Shown here: one piece after another, positions 55,646 through 64,000 of the stretch
Position numbering within the stretch: the stretch's first letter is position 1
Layout: every line of letters starts with the position of its first letter
Source: Sanguinoderma infundibulare
Lineage: Eukaryota > Basidiomycota > Agaricomycetes > Polyporales > Polyporaceae
Direction: 5' to 3'
DNA length: 64,000 bases
Assembly (NCBI GenBank): GCA_032821775.1
Contig: JAVLRN010000004.1
Span: 1,612,001 to 1,676,000, forward strand
Program-made: the position numbers and the translations under genes
The notes under the pieces: generated by a model
Told to the model about the DNA's origin: nothing
Databases searched by the model: none
The model's input: only the letters and a program-made list of their open reading frames with translations

Positions 55646-56697
55646 CTACAGCCCCAGATCCGCTGGCCTGTTCAAGAGGCGGCCCTCCATCCCGCCCGCG
55701 ACCATGAGGACGTGCCCCGACACGTGTCCGGAGACGGTCTGGGAGGAGAGTACGACGATCTGATGCGCAACGTCTTCGGGCATCGCGACTTTCTTCAGCG
55801 GGGTCCTAGAAAGATGAAGCAGATCAGTCCGAGTGAGAGCAAGGCAGAGGGGAAGAACTCTCACGTCGCCAACGCCTGATACACAATGTCTGGGTTCTTA
55901 AGCGACTCCTCCGCCATGGGCGTCCTCGTCCACCCGGGTGCGACGACGTTCACTCGCCCCTTCGGCGCAATCTTGACGATCTCGTTCTTCAGGCTGAGGC
56001 ACATCCCATACATCATCGCTGTCCACACATTTGAATCAACGTTCCAAGTTTCCTTCGCGCAGAAGCAACGGCTACTCACCGCTCTTGGTCGCAGCATAAT
56101 CCGCATGGCCCGCCTCCCCAAACTTGCCCGCCGTGCTCCCCACAAGCACGATCGCCGCCTTCTCCCGCTCCTGCTCCGCCGCCTTCTCCAGTCCGCGCAG
56201 GTACTCCCGCGCGACGAGGAACGACGACGTCACGTTCGTCCTGAACGTCGACTCCCACTGACCCAAGCTCATCTGCGCCAGCGGCACGTCCCGCGATTCG
56301 TAGTACGCGTGGTTGATCACCGCGACCTGCACCGCGCCGAACGGCGCGGCGGACGCCGCAGCGAAGAGCTGCTCGACGTCCGGCTCGCGGGTGAGGTCCG
56401 CCTGGAGGGCGCGGATGCGGTCGGGCCCGTATTCCTGTTCGAGAGGCTCCAACGGAGAGGATTTAGTGTTGTAGTGCGCAGTCACCCGCGCTCCAATTTC
56501 TGCGTCGCGAAGGGTTAGACCGCCACATAGGCGTATAGTACTGTCACTGGCTGACTCAGAAACAAGCGAGCGGTGGAGAGTCCTATCCCGCCACTCGCAC
56601 CTATGTGGCGATTCATCGGTGTCAGTTTGACGTTCTTGTCCAAGAATAACCACGTACCAGTGATCAAAACATGAACGTTCTCCAGCCCGAGGTCCAT
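55646..56697 (-). CDS. Short-chain dehydrogenase/reductase, 272 aa, 5 exons
   Basis: NAD(P)-dependent oxidoreductase of the classical SDR type. Exons (descending): 56697-56658, 56600-56556, 56499-56080, 56018-55865, 55805-55646. The nucleotide-binding Gly motif (TGGASGGIG) crosses the first intron. Next come ARLFL and GARVTAHYNT, then INHAYYESRDV, VLVGSTAGKFGEAGHADYAA with the active-site Ser and the Tyr of YAATK, and VAPGWTRTPM after the active site. The C-terminal SGHVLMVAGGMEGRLL is typical. The basic Asn after the second strand suggests NADP(H). The substrate is unknown. The gene stands alone without pathway partners. Confidence 0.88.
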
Positions 56698-57543
56698 GAC
56701 GGCTTCTGCTTGCTCCGCGTCGCGATTTTAGGTGGTGGTCCTGGGATGGGTTTGCCCACAATCGATGGTACCTACCGGTCGAACTGATTGTGGGATCATA
56801 CTTAAAGAAGGTTGACTCCACGGAAGGGACGGGACACCGAGCAAGCTGCGGTGTGAAAGTATCTAACACATATATAAGTTGACGACCGAGACTGTACATG
56901 TACAAGCTACAACGCAGAGACCGATGTATGCGATTGCGTGACGGAGAGAGCAAAATGTATGCTGTGCGCGGGCGACCAATGCACTGTTCAAGCTGCCGTA
57001 ACCCAAACCAAGTACTTAATTGCACGAACCAGATGAGTATGATCACGAGGGAGGAGAGTGCGATTGCGACGAGGCCGTCAGCCTCAGGTATCACGGTGTA
57101 ATGCGGAGTTCGGATGAGACGGTACGGAAGGCGCGGTAATATGACAGAATAACTTGATTATGCGGTGCGCGAAAACGACGACGGATGTGCGACTGAGGCA
57201 GTGTCCAATGCGGGGCATGAGAGTCGTGCGGGGCGGTCGTGACGATCGTAGGCCAAGGCGCAGCAGACGGGAAGGGAAGCCGGGAAGCGTGATGAAGTCC
57301 AGAGGCAAAGGAGATGCTGTTGATACAAGGAGATCCGAGCGGATAGCGATGGGCGGTGCGACGACATGGAACACGAAGGACTTGCAGTGCGAGGGTATCG
57401 GGGTTGATGGGATGGATGCAAGAGATGAGAGTCCAATAGAAAAGATGCGAAGTCCAAAGATGACGATGAGATGCTGAGGGATGCGAAGGGGATGGGCGAG
57501 CATCGCGCTTGCGCGACGCGGGGAAGAGCCCGTCAACGCGCTC
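56698..57543. other. Intergenic, nothing recognised
   Basis: Upstream flank of the SDR gene and 3' flank of the OTU gene. The frames at 57084-57536 have no motif. Confidence 0.5.
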
Positions 57544-59225
57544 TTATATCTTGAGCTCCCTGAATCCTCGGACGTCTAAACGTCCGGTCCCATTCTTCCG
57601 CCACTCCGCGTTTGCGTCGTCGTCCTCGGAGCCACCCGCGATCGCAGCTTTGCTTGAACCCTTCCGACACTTTCCGCCCGGAATCACGATCTTCCCAGCG
57701 CTTCTCGAACGGTGGCCAACGAGAGCAAGGCGAGGCTTGGGTAGGCCCAAAGCCTTTCGCTGGCGGCGCGTAAGGCGTTTCTCCACGGGGGGTTCGGCTG
57801 GTGGAGGAGTTGCCGCAGGTGATGGAACGGATGACAATGAGCTTACCGACTCCGCAGATGAGCCAGAGGCAGACAAATCAGGTGTGTCCATATCATCTGC
57901 ATCCACGCTCATGCTGTCGTTGAGGGCCGGAACTGCGGTAGGGTCGGCGCTCAACGTGCGTGACGTCGAAGTTGCTCGAGAGCTACTCTTCGCTCTCTTC
58001 GCGGCACTCTGCGAACTCTCTGACACCTGGGAAGATGCAGAGGATTCGTCGAAAGTCCGCTTGGGTGAACGATACGCATGGGGTTCCAGCGACGCCAACG
58101 AAGGGAAGGCGGAGGCTTGAGATGACGGCGCGGACGATGGTGGAGGCGAGGGTGACACTGAACCGGGCAGGGGGATCTGAGATGGGGTAGGAGGAGCTGA
58201 AACTTCCTCCTCAACGACGAGAGTCGAGACGACCGTCTTCGTCGTCTGCCGCTTAGGTGTTCTCATAGTCGTCGCTTTCGCCTTCGCCTTTGACGGGGGC
58301 TTCTTCGATACGGGAGGCGGGGGAAGCGTTGGGTCTGGTACGGGAGCCTCTACGACGTCAGGCAGACCGGCGTGAGGGCCCCTGAGGTTCCTGATAGACG
58401 AAAAATGCTCCCAGTCGTGGTAGCTACGGCAGGATCAACCAGTGGACACAGAGCCGGGAGAAAGACACGTACGCGACATAAACCGTCCCGGTCCCCATTG
58501 GAGGCTGTGCATCATCTGCCGCAGCCTGTTCTGAGCGACGTCGTTCTCGCCTCTGACGTCGCTTCTCACGATCGTCGAGGTGCGAGTCGTCGCCTTGTGC
58601 CGAGGACTCTCCGACGTCCCCTCCCGCGTCCCATTCGATGACGTACACGAGGCCAGGCTGGATGACCTTGACGTTCCTTTTCGTCATATGGGCGAAAGCG
58701 GACAGCTCAAGGTGCCCGCCATAGGTAGCTAGGACACGGATGAGAGTGGAGGGACGGGTAGGAAACGCATATACCCACCTTGCTGTCGCATACACGACAG
58801 ATGGTGATCCAGGCCGCGCTCGTCCTCGACGAAGGGCGCGTAGCGCTCCTTGTGATCCTCGATCCAGTTGCAGATGTCCGCCCTCAGTTTGAGGTGGTGT
58901 GACGGGGACCCATAAAGCTGGTCTGACAGGGCGCGGAACAGGCAGTTGCCGTCCCCAATGGTGTGGGCGGCGTAGAGGCCAAGCTCGCGCAGCTGCGCGT
59001 TGAGCATCTGGCTGTTCTCCTCCGGGTTTGTGACCATGGGCTGCGAGAGATATCAACATGAACATGTGGTTTCCGCGTGATAGCGATCTGGCGGCTCACC
59101 TTCCCCTTGCTCCTCGTCGTGCGAGACCGCACTTGAGGGGGGATCAGCCCATGTAGCAGCCTGCCATGCGGGGGTCACTCACTCTGAGGGGCCTGGCGGA
59201 CATTCTTGCGCTTGGTGTGGCCCAT
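57544..59225 (-). CDS. OTU-domain deubiquitinase, 490 aa, 5 exons
   Basis: Cysteine protease of the ovarian-tumour family (OTUD3-like) that removes ubiquitin. Exons (descending): 59225-59183, 59131-59100, 59040-58779, 58728-58473, 58423-57544. A short basic N-terminus (MGHTKRKNVRQAPQ, RSRTTRSKGK) is followed by the catalytic block AAHTIGDGNCLFRALSDQLY with Asp55 and Cys58. RADICNWIEDH and TYGGHLELSAFAH follow. The catalytic His lies in YHDWEHFSSIRN, the first residues of exon 5. A charged helix between them (EKRRQRRERRRSE) is an insertion. The last 270 residues are Ser/Pro-rich with a basic EKRLTRRQRKALGLPKPR element near the end. The last splice (gc|gtacgt to gtag) was set by phase; the ORF beginning at 58266 is simply the tail of this gene. 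Confidence 0.87.
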
Positions 59226-60119
59226 CTAGGAGGGGAAAATGAGATGGGCGTTGTCGTTGTCAGTGGGGGTCGTGTTGGTTGAGAACCAACCGCTAAAGGG
59301 GTGTTCCGGGGTCTCTGCGCTCCGGTGGACTTCGGACACCGATTCGGACGGGAACGTGTGCGACGCGTTTTCTCGGTGTGCTCTGGGCCGTTCGACGACT
59401 CAGCTCGCACCGGAGGATGCAAGGGGTGTAGAAGTGGACACGAGGGGTGTTCGTGGACGTTGAAGAGGGAGAAATGTGGACAGAGCTGTACGGGGGGATG
59501 TGCTCGAAGGTGTGCAGAATCACTGATGTGCCAGAATCGGGCGCCTCAGACGCTTCCTCACTTTAACTCCGCCCGAAGATGCCACCGAAAAACTGCAATT
59601 TTCGATCGCCGCCCAGCCTGGGCCTATCGCGATCCCGGACCGCTGTCTCCCGATGACCCGGGTGGGGAGGTGGGCAACGTCGACCTCGTCGTCGCACACG
59701 ACGCCCTCGACACGGTGCCCTCGACTAGTGGCACGCCCCCATTCACGCCGAGAGGCACCCAGGCGTGGCGTGCCTTTCCCAGCGATGACGTCCGTCCCCC
59801 GTGTTAACTCGGAGCTTGTGGACATCGCTCCCGGCGTTCCGACGACGCTGGGTACTGCCTCCCAAGACTCTCATGGCTGCGGCCCCTCAACCCTTGACTC
59901 GACGCGGACACAGTGCTACTTAGTACGTCCGTTTGTCTCAACCCCCATCGCACCGCAGCCAGCAGCCTCCCTGCCCCGTCGAAACAAACTTTGCTGCGTC
60001 CTAGAGACGACGTCGCTGCGCAGCGCCAGAACCCCGTATCTGCCTCAATCAGTCACAGGCACTCCCAATCCCGCCCGCAGAACTTGATCTATAAACCCCC
60101 GTTACGCCCTTGCGACACC
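59226..60119. other. Divergent intergenic region, nothing recognised
   Basis: Promoter region shared by the minus-strand OTU gene and the plus-strand gene at 60120. Open frames on both strands lack motifs. Confidence 0.5.
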
Positions 60120-61411
60120 ATGGTTATCCTCGACGAGAAGACGCAGACGGTGATGCTTCCTCCACCCCCTCCCTATCTCGAGGCTGGTCCTGTCAGCCCG
60201 CCGCCGTTTCCGACGCAACATCGGCTACCCCTCACGCTGGTGACTTTGCCGCCGCACATCCTGTTGCGCATTGTGTATGAGACATTTGCTCAAGGACATG
60301 TGGAGAAGCAGAGGAAGGTGCTGTACTGGTTGACGATGAGCCTGAGGCTTGTCAATCGTGCAATGTATATCGGTGAGCCTCATTCTCCGGTGACGGGCAG
60401 TTTGGATGGGGTTGTTTAGTGTTCGGAGTCAATGTACGGGAAAGATGGACAGACTGGCTTGTCGTATACTATTGAGAGGCCTATGCAGCCCAAACAGAAA
60501 GAGCGGGAAGCATGTCACAAACCACAGGTGGGTCGGTACTCCAGGCATCGACAATGTTGAGGCATGGTATGTCTTGCAGCATGTATGCGCATTCACACCG
60601 CTGTGAATCTACGCTGAGCTCGAGAGGCCCTTGTCTCTATACCTCCCTGTGTCTCCGTACCCCAGCACCCCACCTTCCACCCATCTCCCATCTCCCGCAC
60701 TGACGCACTACCTCCACAGCATGCATGCACGTCCTCCGCTCGACCTACCTCCCCTTCTTCTCCTCCCTCATCCGCTCCCCCTACACCTCCGACCCCTTCC
60801 CGCACACCGCCCCCGGCACCTCCTCAGCCTCCCCGCCCGGCGACGCCCAGCGCGAGATGGCCATCCTCGACCTCTTCATCGCCCTCAAGGTCCGCGAGGA
60901 CGTTTGGACCGACGACTCGGAGCTCCACCTCGAGCGCGAAGAGAGCTTCAAGGACCTCTTCGACCTCCTCCAGCCCCGCGCTCGCCTCGAGGACCTCGTC
61001 CACCTCTACGGCACCCGCGACGGCGCCGTCGCCGTCCCCCTCTCGTCTGGGCTCACCCCCGTCGCCCTCGGCCCCGTCCCGTCCGGCTCGAGCTCGAAGA
61101 AGAAGCCATCGTCGTCATCCGCCTCCGCCGGCTCCGGGAAGGGCGGCAAGGACGGGTACGGATACGGGTACTCGTACGGGCACGGCGCGGGGTCGAGCAG
61201 GGCGTCCGGCACGGCGCCGCTGCCGTTCTCCGCGCTCACCGCGTCGTTCTCCCCGCGCGCCGTCGGGCTCGTGCTCACGACGCGGGAGCGCAAGCGGAAG
61301 ATCGTCGAGATCCCGCGGTCGAGGGACGAGACGCTGGAGACGTCGGCCAAGAAGCTCGTGAGGGAGCTCAAGGGCTGGCTCGCGTCGAATCCTAACCACG
61401 GCGTGCGGTGA
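60120..61411 (+). CDS. Conserved basidiomycete protein of unknown function, 314 aa, 2 exons
   Basis: Exons 60120-60372 and 60720-61411. The start is a proline-rich head (MVILDEKTQTVMLPPPPPYL). TLPPHILLRIVYETF follows, resembling the first half of an F-box, then LTMSLRLVNRAMYI and, after the intron, ACMHVLRSTYLPFFSSLIRS. A second conserved block (LDLFIALKVREDVWTDDSEL, REESFKDLFDLLQPR) precedes a Gly/Tyr/Ser-rich linker, and a conserved end reads LTTRERKRKIVEIPRSRDE with a final helix. This pattern recurs in many Agaricomycete genomes as an uncharacterised protein; I can give no function. The intron of 347 nt is unusually long and could conceal another short exon. Confidence 0.7.
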
Positions 61412-62102
61412 TTCGTTGCTGTTCGTACTTTATTCCACATTGGAATCGTGTTTTGGAGGGACACTATACTATGTATGTGTATCACTATGGTTTCTCGTCA
61501 CTATGCAGGTCGGAGGATCATAATCCGTATCTGTTGCAGTCCCTCGTCACTACAGTAGTCCCTCGTCGTTGTACAGTACATCATGACTATTCCATACCTG
61601 ATTATATCGATTGCAGGTCAGCTTGGATATCTGCATACACATGGGATGAGATATCCGAGGACCACAGTGCTCGTCCGAGGGTCACCTGGCTTGCGAGGCA
61701 CGTCGCCGAGTGCCAACGGGTGCCATTCGACTGGCAGAACCTTGAAAACACCACTGCCATTCCGAAGCTTCCATCGGAGGATCCGTTGCGATACATAGGC
61801 CTGCACCGCCATTCGGGAGATAATTTGCGGTCACCACATCCTTGGGTTCGGAGCCCCGGAAGTCCGGAGCGCGGGACGTGGATATCTATGTAAACGGCGA
61901 TGGGCCGGGATAGAGGTATACAGGGGAGAGGCGACAAACGACAGCATGTAAACGGTGAAAGATATCGGGATAACAGCTACAGCGCGTACGTGTATACATA
62001 AAGGTCAAATCCACGACCTAGAGAGATATCGATAATTGTCCGCCATAGGTCTCGAGCACAGCAGCATGCGACCACGATGAGAGAACATTGAACAAGGAAG
62101 GG
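61412..62102. other. Intergenic between converging genes, nothing recognised
   Basis: 3' flanks of the gene at 60120 (+) and of UBE2S (-). A plus-strand open frame at 61408-61893 has no motif. Confidence 0.5.
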
Positions 62103-63254
62103 TCACAGCCGCTTGAGCGCCTTCTTGCGCTTCTCGCCTCCGGCGCCGTTCGGGACTGCAGCACGCTTGACGGCCTTGGTGCCCGGATTTGCCTTGACGC
62201 CGACGGCGACGTTCGAATCTGCCGTCCCGAGCGGTGAGGGGGAGACGTGGCGTTCTTTCGCGGACGTGCTCTTCTCCGAGGACAAAGAGGTGGTAGAGGG
62301 CGACGAGGGGTATGTATTTGGCGTCGAAGGATGCAGTGGCTGCGAGGAGAGTGAAGGGGCAGGGGAAGAGGACTTTGAACGAGTCGTTGACGGTGGCGGG
62401 AGTGCTGCTGGAGGAGCAGCAGGTTTCGCCACGGGCGTGGACGACGCGGTGGCGGGGGCAGATGTGGATGTCGAAGTGGACGCGGACGTAGCTGGTGTGG
62501 ATGTGGACTCGGAAGGTGTTTCCGAGCTTGAAGGAGTGTTGAATTCCACGGGTCGTACCTGGGAAGCATCGTAAGGATCTTGCTCGACACGCTGACGATG
62601 GCCTCAGGACGCACCTTTGGTGTGGCGTGTACGTTGGTTATGAGCCTCGCGCGCTCGCAATAGCTGTTGTAGTCCTCCAACAACAGCTTCCCCGCCTCCT
62701 CATCCAACGCAGACTCGGGATTCGGATAAATGAGCAGGCACTTCACCGTCACAAGGATATGCCCGATCCCATAACTCGACTTCCAGTCCTTCTTGAGCGT
62801 GTTCACGCAAATCTCGCCCGCCGTGGACACGTTCGGGTGGAAGATCTTGGTCGCGAACCAGCCTAATGCCCGCAACCCAACCACGAACACGTGTCAGCGC
62901 AAACTCTCCTTCATGAAGCACACCCGCTCCCGGAGGATCCGAGAACGCGGCGCAGACGTACACTTTGGCGGGGCAGCGGGGAACTCTTCGGTGAAGTTGA
63001 ACCTAACCCTAAAATAGCCACCTGCGTAGGGCGTGCCCTCTGGGGACGAGGATGGGACGCGTCAGCAGCGTGTTAAACGGCACAGAAACGCGGGGAGGGG
63101 ACGCACCTGGGCCCTCGACGATCCCTGTCACGTCCAACATGTTGTCTTCGTTGACGACGACGCGAATGCCGTCAGGGGGGTTGGTTCGGAGCTCGTTGAG
63201 CTCGCGCATGAGGCGACGGAGGACGGCGGGGGGAACAGACTGTGAAACCGACAT
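62103..63254 (-). CDS. UBE2S: UBE2S-type ubiquitin-conjugating enzyme E2, 309 aa, 4 exons
   Basis: Exons (descending): 63254-63107, 63039-62962, 62862-62615, 62558-62103. The UBC fold (about residues 1-155) opens with [16 protein letters not shown], then DPPDGI-like [41 protein letters not shown] with catalytic Cys near residue 94, and [20 protein letters not shown]. These match the animal E2S enzyme, which extends Lys11-linked ubiquitin chains for the anaphase-promoting complex. A roughly 140-residue Ser/Thr/Pro-rich tail ends in basic KRKKALKRL, like the LRRL tail by which UBE2S docks on the complex. The second donor was set at aag t|gtacgt because the alternative one base away breaks the frame. 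Confidence 0.88.
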
Positions 63255-63694
63255 CCTGGGTGAGCTAGCACTGTATAGAGCAGACATAGATGCGCACCAT
63301 GGGTGTGAGGGGGCGCGGGACGTGGTTAAGTTGGTGTTGAAGTTGTTGGTCAGAAGTCAACCAGGGTGGCACCCGATCCATCTCCGACTCGCCCGTGGCT
63401 CTTGCCCCGGGTCACACTGTCACACATCCGGTCACAGATTCTATTTACCTCCCATTTATCGTCCCTCGCTCCTTGTTCAGTCTCTTCTCCATCATTATTC
63501 TCAGCTGGGACGAAACGCTTCACTTTCTGTGTGCTGTATGCATACGCAACACTTCCCGATGCCAGCAGTATCGCAATCCAGCGCAGTTTACCATGACGCC
63601 CGTCGGTGAGCGTGACGATAAGATCGGCTAGATACTTTGCGACTGCGAGTCATTCGGGTTTCACTCAGTTTTCCTTTGGTTTTCCTCCACAACC
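63255..63694. other. Divergent promoter region of UBE2S and adenylosuccinate lyase
   Basis: About 440 bases between two divergent genes, with C/T-rich stretches before the ADE13 start. Small open frames here have no motif. Confidence 0.5.
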
Positions 63695-64000
63695 ATGGAG
63701 AACTTCGACACCTACCAGACGCCGCTATCGAGGTTCATATTTCGCACATCTTGACCTTCTGATTCGGCTTCTCCTGACCAGCGCGTCGCCCTAGCCGATA
63801 TGCGAGCAAGGAAATGGCCCATCTCTTCTCCTCGGCGGTGAGCACTCTCCCTTAGTTCCACTTGCGCAGTGTCAAACTCGACAGATGGGGGTGTAACACA
63901 GAACCGCTTCCACACTTGGCGGAAGCTGTGGCTGAACCTGGCGGTCGCGGAGAAGGAGCTGGGGTTGCCAATCTCGGATGAGGCTATAGAGCAGATGAAG
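63695..64000 (+). CDS. ADE13: Adenylosuccinate lyase, 5' part (runs off the window)
   Basis: Acts twice in purine synthesis, releasing fumarate from SAICAR and from adenylosuccinate. Exons visible: 63695-63732, 63793-63835 and 63902 onward. The opening [20 protein letters not shown], then [26 protein letters not shown] and [13 protein letters not shown], is the standard N-terminal domain of the fungal and animal enzyme. The first two introns fall in the first 28 codons. The catalytic region lies beyond the right edge of the window. Confidence 0.88.

Overview
The window is genomic DNA from a filamentous basidiomycete, most likely an Agaricomycete of the Polyporales type. The signs are dense genes split by many 50-60 nt GT-AG introns, a GC-rich coding style, basidiomycete-type F-box, HET, RhoGEF-CNH and P450 families, and fungal mitochondrial proteins. 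All exon structures below were built by hand: splice sites were chosen so that reading phase closes and family motifs are restored. No transcript or database evidence was available.

Layout. 0-5.3 kb: a ten-exon cytochrome P450, a small serine-rich gene behind a clear TATA box, and a decayed WD40 gene. 5.8-11.6 kb: a small secreted cysteine-rich protein (-), then four mitochondria-related genes: the citrate carrier (-), uroporphyrinogen-III synthase (+), ATP synthase subunit h (-) and the ATPase inhibitor IF1 (+). The last two are head to head. 12-19.8 kb: the mitochondrial RNA polymerase RPO41, bracketed by relics of aldo/keto reductases, an F-box gene and a WD40 gene.

19.9-31.4 kb: a large imperfect inverted duplication. 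Each arm (about 3.5 and 3.7 kb) carries an intact F-box-WD40 gene. The 4.3 kb spacer holds a small CsbD-like gene, histone H2A.Z and a SUR7/PalI membrane protein. 33-39.3 kb: a second secreted cysteine-rich protein (putatively GPI-anchored), a protein with an integrase-type H2C2 zinc-binding module, and a RhoGEF-like PH-CNH gene whose DH part I cannot find.

40.07-46.97 kb: a complete hAT DNA transposon of 6,905 bp, with an 8-bp target-site duplication, 18-bp perfect terminal inverted repeats and an intact 12-exon transposase. It also carries a second intact four-exon gene on the opposite strand, a captured piece of an MFS transporter between direct repeats, and three copies of a CDC48-derived exon end. 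It sits just behind the N-terminal stub of a HET-domain gene; a C-terminal HET piece lies 10 kb away, beyond an F-box gene. 51-64 kb is quieter: a KA1-type protein kinase, a short-chain dehydrogenase, an OTU deubiquitinase, a conserved basidiomycete protein, a UBE2S-type ubiquitin-conjugating enzyme and the start of adenylosuccinate lyase.

Roughly the first 11 kb and the last 13 kb are stable housekeeping territory. The middle 38 kb shows repeated duplication, inversion, transposition and gene decay around a few essential genes (RPO41, H2A.Z).
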